Below, one piece after another: positions 17,265 to 25,624 of a stretch of 64,000 nt of DNA. The notes below the pieces were generated by a model. The model saw only the letters and a program-made list of their open reading frames with translations. It was not told where the DNA came from and did not search any database. Source of the stretch: Streptomyces tsukubensis (GTDB lineage: Bacteria; Actinomycetota; Actinomycetes; Streptomycetales; Streptomycetaceae); contig NZ_CP020700.1 of the NCBI RefSeq assembly GCF_003932715.1, forward strand, positions 7,028,501 through 7,092,500, read 5' to 3'. Within the stretch, counting starts at the first letter, position 1. Each line of letters starts with the position of its first letter. The translations under genes were made by a program, and so were the position numbers.

Positions 17265-17621
17265 TCAGGTGGACGGAATGGGCCGTGGACGGTTCTGTCC
17301 AGCGAGGCCGGGGGAGGACAGCAGACGTTCGTAGAGGGGAGTCATCAAGGGGACCGTGGCGCTTACGAGTTCCCATGCAGTGAGGGATGGTTCCGTCGTG
17401 AGGACGCGGCGGAGGAACGCCTCTGCGCGTGACTCCGCCTCGTCCAGCGAGTCCGCGAGGAGGAAGACGCCGATCACGGGATGCGGCCGGGCGTGGGGGT
17501 GCGTGACCACATGCTCGACACGCTCGTCGGGCCGGGCGGCGGAGAGGAACAGCTCGCTCGGATGTGCAGGGAGAACCGCGTCCGGCACGAGCGGCCGGAA
17601 CGCGGCGTGGATCAGATGCAT
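17265..17621 (-). CDS. Hypothetical protein beside the secreted peptide
   Basis: This 118-residue soluble protein begins MHLIHAAFRPLVPDAVLP and contains VEHVVTHPHARPHPVIGVFLLADSLDEAESRAEAFLRRVL, which reads as a strand followed by an amphipathic helix, an alpha/beta fold of ferredoxin-like size. No catalytic motif or membrane segment is visible. It reads in the same direction as the 50-residue secreted peptide gene, 143 bases upstream of it, and is divergent from the LuxR-type regulator. The codon pattern is normal for this DNA, so I take it as real. The function is unknown. Confidence 0.7.
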   Translation of the reverse strand: MHLIHAAFRPLVPDAVLPAHPSELFLSAARPDERVEHVVTHPHARPHPVIGVFLLADSLDEAESRAEAFLRRVLTTEPSLTAWELVSATVPLMTPLYERLLSSPGLAGQNRPRPIPST

Positions 17622-17768
17622 GGCAGCGAGGTTCCCAAATCACCCAACGGGTTCACAGAGCGCCGCTGATAGCGTTTCCGGCCGTGGCCGCAACCGTCCA
17701 CCGCCAGGACCTGCGGTTCTTCCACAGATTCGTACCATGATCAGCATCTGATAAGAGGGGGGAACTGT

Positions 17769-18761
17769 ATGCTCAGCGCACTCGGCCTCGATGCCATGTC
17801 GGAAGCCGTGTACCGCGGCATGCTCGCTCATCCACAAGAAGGAGTGGCCTCCCTGGCCGAGCGTCTCGCAACCACCGAGACTGCCGTCCGTCAGGCCCTG
17901 GACACCCTGAGCGAGCTGTCGCTGCTGCGTCAGTCCGGAGAACAGGAAGGAAGACTGCGAGCCGTCTCCCCAGACATCGGGATGGAGATCCTGATGGCAC
18001 GACAGCAGGCCGAGCTCGCCTCCCAGCAGATGCGGATCGAAGCCTCCCGCGCCGCAGCGGCCCAGCTCATCGCCGAGTACGCCGATCTACGCCCCGCCAG
18101 CACGAACCCGGGTGTCGAACAACTCATCGGCATCGACCAGATCCGCGACTGCCTGGCACGGTTGACCCGCGAGGTCCAGGAAGAGGTCATGACCTTCGCA
18201 CCAGCCGGTGCGCAGAAGCTCGAACACATCGAGGCGGCTCAGCCCCTCGACCGCGACCTGCTGGAGCGCGGCATCCGGATGCGCACCGTCTACCTGGACA
18301 GCATTCGCAACAGCCCCCACACCGTCACTTACGTGAACTGGCTCGCTGAACTCGGGGGGCAGGTCCGCACCGTCCCCTCACTGCCCACCCGCATGATCGT
18401 GGTCGACCGTACCACCGCCGTGATCCCTGTGAGCAGCGACGACACCGCGGCAGCCGCCGTCGTTCTGACCGGCCAGGGCACGCTCACGGCACTCTGCGCG
18501 CTGTTCGAGCACATCTGGGACGCGGCCCGGCCCCTGGGCAACAAGGCCGGTACCAACGACCTGGGGCTGAGCCCGCAGGAGCAGAGCGTCATAGACCTCC
18601 TCGCCAAGGGCTGCACTGACGAAGCCATCGCCAACCGCCTCGGCGTGTCCCCCCGGACTGCCCGCCGCCTGGCCAGCGACCTCATGGAACGCCTCGGTGC
18701 ACGAAGCCGTTTCGAGGCCGGCGTCCGCTCGGTCCAGCAGGGCTGGCTCCCCGCCCACTGA
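17769..18761 (+). CDS. TrmB/LuxR-type transcriptional regulator
   Basis: This 330-residue regulator has two DNA-binding regions. Residues 1-65 form a TrmB-like winged helix (YRGMLAHPQEGVASLAERLATTETAVRQALDTL), then a coiled helix (MARQQAELASQQMRIEASRAAA). The middle domain (about 110-265) resembles the phospholipase-D-like effector part seen in TrmB and related actinobacterial regulators. The C-terminus is a LuxR helix-turn-helix: LSPQEQSVIDLLAKGCTDEAIANRLGVSPRTARRL. It lacks a receiver domain, so the signal should be a ligand or peptide. It is divergent from the small-protein/secreted-peptide pair. Confidence 0.88.
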   Translation: MLSALGLDAMSEAVYRGMLAHPQEGVASLAERLATTETAVRQALDTLSELSLLRQSGEQEGRLRAVSPDIGMEILMARQQAELASQQMRIEASRAAAAQLIAEYADLRPASTNPGVEQLIGIDQIRDCLARLTREVQEEVMTFAPAGAQKLEHIEAAQPLDRDLLERGIRMRTVYLDSIRNSPHTVTYVNWLAELGGQVRTVPSLPTRMIVVDRTTAVIPVSSDDTAAAAVVLTGQGTLTALCALFEHIWDAARPLGNKAGTNDLGLSPQEQSVIDLLAKGCTDEAIANRLGVSPRTARRLASDLMERLGARSRFEAGVRSVQQGWLPAH

Positions 18762-19119
18762 CCTGAGGCCACCCTCGCCACACCGACCTCACCGCAACAA
18801 ACCAGCGCCCAGACGCCACACCGGCGGTCCGCGCCCCTGCTCGTCGCAGGTTTCAGCGTCCACCTCGACCTCGCGCTGAACACGCTGTGCTGGCCGGACG
18901 GCGACCGCCGGGCCGCCCACGGGTATCTCGGCCGGCTCACCGAGAACGCCGCCAGCGCGACGTGTGACCGCGACGGAGCAGACGTTCGACCGAGACGTCC
19001 CCCCGGCGAGGGCCTGCTGCCCCGTCTCACCGTCGACAAGTGCAGGATGGTAGGTCGCGTTCATCGCTTTTGTGCGCAGGTGTGAGGGGTGACCGGCGGG
19101 CAAGAGGGATGAATGCAGG
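18762..19119. other. Intergenic region, possible gene debris
   Basis: The plus strand has a short open stretch (about 18835-18990) with a protein-like reading, including HLDLALNTLCWPDGDRRAA, but no start signal and no family I recognise. Otherwise I see nothing in these 358 bases. Confidence 0.35.
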
Positions 19120-19587
19120 ATGGGGTTCAAACGGCTAGGTGTGTTGTTCGGGGAGGTTGGTGCCCTGTCGGTACGGGAGACTCAGGTCATGGAGGGGATC
19201 TTTCGACTGCGGCGCCAGACCAACCGCTGGGCGCGTTTCGCTGAGGTCAGCGTGCGCCTGGTCCCGGCGGCGAGTGCCGGGGTCGTGGTTCGTGCGGACG
19301 TACTTCGCTGGAGTCACCCGTCAGCTGCCGTTGGCAGTGCCGAGGCGGAAGCGCGAGAGGGCGCCTGGTACGCGTTGAGGGGACTGCCCGCCGGTGTCCG
19401 CAGCCTGCTGGTGGAGGTCACAGAGATTGCAATCGCTCCTGCGGATACCGGTCCGGGCGACGTGAAGTTCGCTGCTGCCCATGCCGTCTGGCAAGCGTTG
19501 GGGTACCTGCCGCCCCGTCCGCCGTTCACGGGCGAGGACGGAAACCCGGTGTTTCCGGTGGCGGAAACTCCTGAGCAGGGTCTGTGA
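19120..19587 (+). CDS. Hypothetical protein
   Basis: The frame encodes 155 residues with normal codon use: RFAEVSVRLVPAASAGVVVRADVL near the middle and VEVTEIAIAPADTGPGDVKFAAAHAVWQALGY in the second half. The alternation of strands and a C-terminal helix recalls the C-terminal domain of translation-factor-like proteins, but I would not assign it. ATG 19120 is supported only weakly; an internal ATG near 19189 could also start it. A transposase remnant begins 10 bases after its stop, so the 3' end may be original or cut. The function is unknown. Confidence 0.55.
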   Translation: MGFKRLGVLFGEVGALSVRETQVMEGIFRLRRQTNRWARFAEVSVRLVPAASAGVVVRADVLRWSHPSAAVGSAEAEAREGAWYALRGLPAGVRSLLVEVTEIAIAPADTGPGDVKFAAAHAVWQALGYLPPRPPFTGEDGNPVFPVAETPEQGL

Positions 19588-19597
19588 TGATCTTGGC

Positions 19598-19797
19598 GTG
19601 GGACGTGGAGACCTGACGGACGAGCAGTGGGCTCGGCTGGAGCCGTTGCTGCCGGTGGGCAAGAAGCCAGGGAGGCCTCGGGTCTGGCCTCGGCGGCGGT
19701 TGATCGACGGCATACGGTGGCGAACCCGCACTGGGGCTCCGTGGCGTGACCTGCCTGAACGCTTCGGCCCTTGGGACCGGGTCTATGACCCATCGTC
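19598..19797 (+). pseudogene. IS5-family transposase, N-terminal fragment
   Basis: The frame from GTG 19598 gives the classic IS5-type start: LTDEQWARLEPLLPVG, GRPRVWPRRRLIDGIRWRTRTG and WRDLPERFGPWDRVYD. Similarity ends abruptly at about 19797 and the DDE catalytic part is missing. It is a truncated insertion-sequence scar. Confidence 0.8.
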
Positions 19798-20211
19798 GGG
19801 AACGACCCACCTACGGAGAGGGACGGGTGTGCATACGGCCCGGATGTCGTTCTCGGTCGTGACCGTATCCATCTGATGGTGACGTTCGTGCTGGTGATGT
19901 GCGGGGCGGTCGGCGGATCCGTGTGCGCGATGTGCGCCCGCTCCCCCGCGGGGCTGCCGGGGAGTGCTCGCCGCTGGTGAACGAGGCGAGCAGAGGGCGT
20001 TCGCCGTCCGGGCGGCATGGGTGGTGTGGGTTTCATCCGGCGGAGGGGTCGGCTTCGCGTACAAGGGCGGAGGTTTTGCGTCAACTCGCTTGTTCTGCAC
20101 CCGAGTTAATGTGCGACGAACTTATGTTCAAGGGGTTCACAGCGGACTCACAGCCGATGTCGGCGCTTCACCGTTCCCTTTCCGCTCCCGCGGTCTGCCC
20201 AGGAGGTCCGA
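19798..20211. other. Region upstream of galactose oxidase
   Basis: These 414 bases follow the transposase scar and hold no convincing gene. The last 130 bases become less GC-rich (around 20090-20140, with TTATGTTCAAGGGGTTCACA) and probably carry the promoter of the galactose oxidase gene. An AGGAGG ribosome-binding site lies at 20201-20206. Confidence 0.45.
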
Positions 20212-22770
20212 TTGCAGCCCAGACGTATCTCCGCTCTCCCCCGAGCGTTACGCCGTTCCCCTCTGCTCATCGCCTTTGCCCTCGGCTCGTTGCTCGTCGG
20301 GGCCACGCCATGGCTCGGCGTGGCGAGTACCGGGCCGGGCGGCGGCCCCGACGGGGCAGCGCTCCGGCCGGCGTCCGCACCAGTCGGCCAGCAGGCGGCG
20401 AAGGCGTCGCCGCACCATGCCGTGGCCCCGGCGAACGCCATGGAGCCCGCGGCTCCGCTACTCGACCGGACCGGATGGACCGTCACGGCGAGCGATGAGG
20501 AGACCGCCGCCGAGAACGGCCGCGCGGCCAACGTCCTCGACGGCAATGCGGCCACCATCTGGCACAGCAGGTATGCCGGCACCTCGGCCCCGCTGCCGCA
20601 CAGCATCACCATCGACATGAATCGCACGGCGGTCGTCTCCGGCCTCGTCTACCTGCCCCGCAACGACGGCCCCAACGGGCGCGTCGGCGAGTACAGCATC
20701 AGCATGAGCGCGGACGGGCAGAACTGGGGCAGTCCCGTCGCCACCGGCACCCTCGCGGACGACGCCGCCGCCAAGACCCTCGGATTCGCCCCGACGGGCG
20801 CCCGGTTCGTCCGCCTCACCGCCGTCACCGAGGCCGGCAACCGCGGCCCCTGGACCACCGCCGCCGAGCTCAACCTGCTCGGCGACCCGGGAACCCCGGC
20901 CGCCACCGTCGACCTGCCCCGCACCGGATGGACGGCCACGGCGAGCGATGAGGAGACCGCCGCCGAGAACGGCCGCGCGGCCAACGTCCTCGACGGCAAT
21001 GCGGCCACCATCTGGCACAGCAGGTATGCCGGCACCTCGGCCCCGCTGCCGCACAGCATCACCATCGACATGAACCGCACCACGGCCGTCTCCGCCCTCG
21101 TCTACCAGCCCCGCAACGACGGCCCCAACGGGCGCGCGGGCGCGTACACCGTTACCACCAGCACCGATGGGACCACCTTCGGCACCCCGGTCGCGGCGGG
21201 TACCTGGCGCGACGACGACACCGTCAAGACCGCCACCTTCACCCGCACCGCGACCGCCCGCTACGTACGCCTGACCGCGACCGGCGAGGCCGGCAACCGC
21301 GGGCCCTGGACCACGGCCGCCGAGATACGCCTGAGCGGACCGGCCAACCCGGCCACGCACGGCGCCTGGGGCCGGATCACCGGATTCCCCCTCGTACCGG
21401 TGGCCACCGCCGTCCTGCCCGGCGACAAGCTCCTGGCCTGGTCGGCGTACTCGGTCGACCGCTTCGGCGGCAGCAACGGCTACACCCAGACCGCGATCCT
21501 CGACCTGAAGACGGGCAAGGTCACCCAGCGCCGCGTCGACAACACCGGCCACGACATGTTCTGCCCGGGCATCGCGATGCTCGCCGACGGCCGGGTCCTG
21601 GTCACCGGCGGCAGCAACGCGGAGAAGGCCAGCATCTACAACCCGGCCACCGACACCTGGTCCGCGACCAGCAACATGAACATCGCCCGCGGCTACCAGT
21701 CGATGACCCTGCTCTCCACCGGCGAGGCCTTCGTCCTCGGCGGGTCCTGGAGCGGAGCCCCGGGTGACAAGGCCGGCGAGGTCTGGTCCCCGAACACCTC
21801 CACCTGGCGCAAGCTCCCCGGCGTCCCGGCCACTTCGACCATGACCGCCGACCCAGCCGGACCCTACCGCGCCGACAACCACATGTGGCTGTACGCCACT
21901 TCGGGCGGCAAGGTGCTCCAACTCGGCCCGAGTAAGCAGATGAACTGGATCACCACCGCCGGGAACGGCAGCATCACCCCGGCCGGCCCCCGCGCCGACA
22001 GCCAGGACGCCATGACCGGCAACGCCGTCGCGTACGACATCGACAAACTGCTCACCCTGGGCGGCTCGCCCGCGTACGACAACGTGCCCGCCACCCGGCG
22101 CGCGTACACCGTGAGCGTCAACGGCGGCCAGGTCCAGGCCGCGCGTACGGGCGACATGGACCAGGCCCGCGCCTTCGCCAACAGCGTCGTCATGCCCGAC
22201 GGCAAGGTCGCCGTCTTCGGCGGCCAGTCGTACCCCGTGCCGTTCAGCGACGCCACCTCCGTACTGACCCCCGAACTGTGGGACCCGGCGACCGGCAGCT
22301 TCACCCCGCTCGCCACCATGGCCATCCCGCGGAACTACCACAGCGTGGCAAACCTGCTGCCCGACGGCCGGATCTTCTCCGGCGGCGGCGGCCTCTGCGG
22401 CGACTGCGCCACCAACCACGCCGACGGAGCCGTGTTCACCCCGCCGTACCTGCTCAACGCGGACGGCTCACCCAAACCGCGTCCCGCCATCACCGGCGGC
22501 GTACCGTCCCAGGCCGCCGCGGGCACCTCGCTCACGGTCACCACCGGCGGCCCGGTGGCCTCCTTCGTGCTGATGCGGGCGGCGGCCGCGACCCACTCCA
22601 CCGACAACGACCAGCGGCGCGTCCCCCTGACCTCCACCCCCGCGGGCGCCAACACCCATACGGTCTCCATCCCGGCCGACAGGGGCGTCGTCCTCCCCGG
22701 CACCTACATGCTCTTCGCCCTCAACGCCCAAGGAGTCCCCAGCACCGCCCGCTTCATCACCATCCCCTGA
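20212..22770 (+). CDS. Secreted galactose oxidase with two discoidin domains (AA5)
   Basis: This 852-residue copper-radical oxidase should oxidise the C6 alcohol of galactose or related sugars to an aldehyde, making hydrogen peroxide. It starts at TTG 20212, five bases after AGGAGG. Order: a signal/anchor segment (about 14-38), two F5/8 type C (discoidin) domains (about 86-235 and 240-380), a Kelch propeller, and a C-terminal Ig-like domain. Key residues fit the fungal enzyme: Cys451 (MFCPG) and Tyr495 (RGYQS) for the Cys-Tyr cofactor, Tyr709 and His710 (RNYHS), and His795 (ATHSTDNDQRR). GGSWSG supplies the stacking Trp. Two discoidin domains instead of one is unusual. Confidence 0.92.
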   Translation: MQPRRISALPRALRRSPLLIAFALGSLLVGATPWLGVASTGPGGGPDGAALRPASAPVGQQAAKASPHHAVAPANAMEPAAPLLDRTGWTVTASDEETAAENGRAANVLDGNAATIWHSRYAGTSAPLPHSITIDMNRTAVVSGLVYLPRNDGPNGRVGEYSISMSADGQNWGSPVATGTLADDAAAKTLGFAPTGARFVRLTAVTEAGNRGPWTTAAELNLLGDPGTPAATVDLPRTGWTATASDEETAAENGRAANVLDGNAATIWHSRYAGTSAPLPHSITIDMNRTTAVSALVYQPRNDGPNGRAGAYTVTTSTDGTTFGTPVAAGTWRDDDTVKTATFTRTATARYVRLTATGEAGNRGPWTTAAEIRLSGPANPATHGAWGRITGFPLVPVATAVLPGDKLLAWSAYSVDRFGGSNGYTQTAILDLKTGKVTQRRVDNTGHDMFCPGIAMLADGRVLVTGGSNAEKASIYNPATDTWSATSNMNIARGYQSMTLLSTGEAFVLGGSWSGAPGDKAGEVWSPNTSTWRKLPGVPATSTMTADPAGPYRADNHMWLYATSGGKVLQLGPSKQMNWITTAGNGSITPAGPRADSQDAMTGNAVAYDIDKLLTLGGSPAYDNVPATRRAYTVSVNGGQVQAARTGDMDQARAFANSVVMPDGKVAVFGGQSYPVPFSDATSVLTPELWDPATGSFTPLATMAIPRNYHSVANLLPDGRIFSGGGGLCGDCATNHADGAVFTPPYLLNADGSPKPRPAITGGVPSQAAAGTSLTVTTGGPVASFVLMRAAAATHSTDNDQRRVPLTSTPAGANTHTVSIPADRGVVLPGTYMLFALNAQGVPSTARFITIP
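20484..20621 (+). repeat. Discoidin direct repeat, copy 1
   Basis: These 138 bases are identical to 20937-21074. They encode the first half of the first F5/8 type C domain (ASDEETAAENGRAANVLDGN and on to TIDMN). Perfect identity beside diverged second halves points to recent duplication or gene conversion. Confidence 0.95.
20937..21074 (+). repeat. Discoidin direct repeat, copy 2
   Basis: This is the second identical 138-base copy, offset by 453 bases (151 codons) from the first, in frame and within the second discoidin domain. Confidence 0.95.
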
Positions 22771-22801
22771 CCCCCACCATTCCCGACCACCACCTGAAAC
22801 C

Positions 22802-22837
22802 CCCTCGCCCCGCCCCGTCATCGGGGCGGGGCGAGGG
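22802..22837 (+). terminator. Strong hairpin after galactose oxidase
   Basis: A perfect 16-base-pair stem (CCCTCGCCCCGCCCCG with its complement) closes a TCAT loop 31 bases after the galactose oxidase stop. There is no U-tract, as is common in Streptomyces. Confidence 0.85.
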
Positions 22838-23182
22838 CGAACCCACCCCCGCGTGAGCGGGGGCCATGGTCCGGGTCGTGACCACGCCGAGGTGATCAGG
22901 GGGACCATCCCCGCCGGCGCGCGGGGGTGCGTGCCGTGCAGGGAATCCCGTCGCCCGTCGCGCCCGTTCTCCCGTACGACCGGGATCAGGGCGAGCGTAC
23001 CGGCGGGATTCCTCAGGCGCCGGTGGCGGATTCGGTGGAGGTGCCGGCATCGCGCTGGGCGGGCAGGCTGTCGGCGGATGCGGAGACCTCGACCAGAACG
23101 GCCCGGAGACTGAGCACCACGCGAGGGCGCCCTTCAGCGGTGGGTCGCCTGGCCTGTATCTGATCTGACGGAAGGACATGAG
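22838..23182. other. Intergenic region before the LLM monooxygenase
   Basis: These 345 bases hold no convincing gene. GGAAGGA just before 23183 is the ribosome-binding site of the next gene. Confidence 0.4.
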
Positions 23183-24403
23183 ATGCGTTTCGGAGTCTTC
23201 ATGGCACCGTTTCACACTGCTCGGGGACAGAACCCCCTCACTGCTTTCGCACGGGACGTGGCCACCCTTCAGCAACTCGACGAGCTCGGCTACGACGAAG
23301 CCTGGATCGGCGAACACCACTCCGGCGGATCGGAGTTGATCGCCAGCCCAGAGATCTTCATTGCGCACGTCGCAGCCCAGACCAAACACATGAAGCTGGG
23401 AACCGGCGTGCTCTCTCTGCCGTATCACAACCCACTGTGGGTGGCGGACCGTGCGATCCTGCTCGATCACCTCACCCGGGGCCGATTCATGCTCGGCCTC
23501 GGCCCCGGCTCCCTCCCGACGGACGCGACGATGATCGGCATCGACCCGGTCTCACAGAGGTCTGCGCTGGAAGAGGACACCGAGGTCCTCATCCAGTTGC
23601 TCACCCAGGATGAACCCGTTACCAAGAAGACCGCCCGCTACAACCTCGTCGAAGCCAGATGTCAGTTACGCCCGTACACCACACCCTGCTTTGAAGTCGG
23701 CATCGCGGCGATCGCCTCGCCGTCCGGCCCACGGATCGCAGGCAAGCATGGGTTGGCGCTGCTGTCCATCGGCGCGACCATGATCGGCGACCTGGACATG
23801 CTCACCGCGCACTGGAGCGTGATGGAAGAACGATCCCATCAGTTCGGCACCATTATTGAACGCGCCGCATGGCGACTGGTCGGACCGATGCACATCGCCG
23901 AAACGAAAGAACAGGCCTACAAGGACGTCGCGTACGGACTCGACGACTGGTGCCGCTATTTGCAGTATGAAGCTGCGGTACCGCACTTCGAGCCCGGCGG
24001 CTCGACGCTGAAGGAACGCATCGACTGGATCAACGAATCCGGCGTTGGCGTCATCGGCACACCGGACGACGCGATCCGGCACATCCGACTGCTGCAAGAG
24101 CAGTCCCACGGCTTCGGCTGCTACCTCATGATGGCGCACGAATGGGCGAGGGCAGACGCGACCCGTCAGCACTTCGAACTGTTCGCGCAGCAGGTCGCCC
24201 CGCACTTTCAAGGCAGTCTCGAACGTCTCGACGCCGCACGAGCCCTCGCGGTCAGGCGCAGGGAGGCGCTGTACAGCCGCATGGGCGACGCGCTTGACGA
24301 GGCGAAGACCCGACATGCCGCCGAGCAGGCGGCCAGGGCTGACGGTCTGCAGCGACCCGGCCCCGACTTCGGAGAACACACCTCGGAGACACCTGAGCCC
24401 TGA
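23183..24403 (+). CDS. Luciferase-like (LLM) flavin-dependent monooxygenase
   Basis: This 406-residue enzyme of the bacterial luciferase superfamily resembles limonene monooxygenase and alkanal-type members. It would use reduced flavin and oxygen. Landmarks are MRFGVFMAPFHTARGQNP at the start, WIGEHHSGGSELIASPEIFIAHVAAQT, VLSLPYHNPLWVADRAILLDHLTRGR and LGLGPGSLPTDA, the normal TIM-barrel order. The ATG has GGAAGGA upstream. One in-frame TTA leucine codon at 23666-23668 would make translation depend on the bldA tRNA, linking it to development or secondary metabolism. It stands alone, so its substrate and flavin reductase partner are unknown. Confidence 0.9.
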   Translation: MRFGVFMAPFHTARGQNPLTAFARDVATLQQLDELGYDEAWIGEHHSGGSELIASPEIFIAHVAAQTKHMKLGTGVLSLPYHNPLWVADRAILLDHLTRGRFMLGLGPGSLPTDATMIGIDPVSQRSALEEDTEVLIQLLTQDEPVTKKTARYNLVEARCQLRPYTTPCFEVGIAAIASPSGPRIAGKHGLALLSIGATMIGDLDMLTAHWSVMEERSHQFGTIIERAAWRLVGPMHIAETKEQAYKDVAYGLDDWCRYLQYEAAVPHFEPGGSTLKERIDWINESGVGVIGTPDDAIRHIRLLQEQSHGFGCYLMMAHEWARADATRQHFELFAQQVAPHFQGSLERLDAARALAVRRREALYSRMGDALDEAKTRHAAEQAARADGLQRPGPDFGEHTSETPEP

Positions 24404-24724
24404 CGGTCCGCGAGAACAGAACTCCGGCGCCGGCCGTTGACCCGGCCCGGCCCGGTGGTCGCTCCGCCCGGGTTGCCGAACTGGCTCCGGCTCGCCCCGA
24501 TCCGCGGTCATTCGCCCTGCCGTGAACCCGTCCGCCACCGCCAGGACGCGCCTCGCGTACCGCGGCGCCAGGGCCGGTTCCTCCACGGGAGTCTGACCGC
24601 GCGTCCCACCGGGGAGCCCCCCCCATGAACCATCGGCACGGACGGTTCGGCCGGGTGACGGGCCGGGACCCGCGCCTTCGGCCACCCGCCCCAGCCGATC
24701 GGATCCGCGACGACCGGGCGACCC
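24404..24724. other. Intergenic region
   Basis: I see no gene or clear signal in these 321 bases between the monooxygenase and the small frameshifted gene. Confidence 0.35.
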
Positions 24725-25011
24725 TCAGCAGGGCCGGGGCACCCAGGTGCGGCTGCCGCGTTCGTAGTGGGAGGCGGAGCCGGGGAGGATCGCGTCCAGC
24801 GACAGCCACTCACCCGATTCGTCGAGAAGGTCCTGCTCGGCGGGCGGGTTCAGGTCCATCGGGCTGGGGGCCAGTCCAGGAGGACCAGGCTGTCGGTGAC
24901 CTCGGTCACCCAGCCGAGGAACTCGCGGCCGTCATGCAGGGTGAAGCCGACCCGGTCGCATCTCTCGCAGCGTTCGACGAGGTATTCCTGGAGGGAGAGC
25001 GGATCCGGCAT
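24725..25011 (-). pseudogene. Small gene with one-base frameshift
   Basis: The first part reads MPDPLSLQEYLVERCERC, then VGFTLHDGREFLGWVTEVTDSLVLLDWPP. The second part continues in another phase as SPMDLNPPAEQDLLDESGEW and ends GSRTWVPRPC-stop. The total of 287 bases is not a multiple of three, and the join lies in a run of C around 24865. Both halves look like one small soluble protein of about 95 residues. It is either a true pseudogene or a sequencing slip in the C run. Its function is unknown. Confidence 0.55.
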
Positions 25012-25624
25012 GCCCGCAGCATAGGTGGACCGCCTCGCAGGAGGACAGGCACGGGACGCAGGACACAGAGCGCAAAGCACACAGCGCAGGTCAGGAGAAC
25101 GGGAGTCGGCGGGCGGAGCGGGCCCGTTCCGGGTAGGCACCGGCGCCTATCCGGGCGGAGGACGGGCGTGGGGCACCGCCCCGAGAAGCACCGATGCCGA
25201 GGTGGACCAGGACGACGACGGCCTGCCGCCCGGCCCGCCCCGGACCCACGCTCCGGTGAAGCGGACCTGATCGACTGGCCCCGCTCGATCCCCAGGGGGT
25301 GAACGCGACTGCGCGGCCGGGATGCCCGGCTCATGGCTGTGCTGGCGCGGACGGGACTGCCCGGGACTGCTGCGTGGTGAGATCGACCCGGTCGAGTTCC
25401 TGTTCGCCGAGGTCGTCCGCCGCCCGGCGACACGTAGCCCAGGGCGTTTCAATCGTCCCCTGCACGGTGCTTCAGCTGTTCTTCATCGCGGTCATTGTCC
25501 TCGCTGGCCTCTCACCCGTCCTCACCTGAGGCGTTTCTCAGGCCGGCCGCTTGGCCGGCCGCTGCGCGTGCCGGAGGTCGGGGCCGGCACCGGCTGACTG
25601 ATCGCCGCCGTCCCGCTCGGCCCG
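25012..25624. other. Non-coding or decayed stretch
   Basis: I see no convincing gene in these 613 bases. A perfect hairpin, GGCCGGCC-GCTT-GGCCGGCC, at 25541-25560 could act as a terminator. The region lies in the part of the island that holds several broken genes. Confidence 0.4.

Noticed and set aside
20458..22419. A 653-codon frame antisense to galactose oxidase
   Set aside because: Only Gly/Ala/Val-rich shadow sequence, with the duplicated discoidin DNA appearing as repeats in it.
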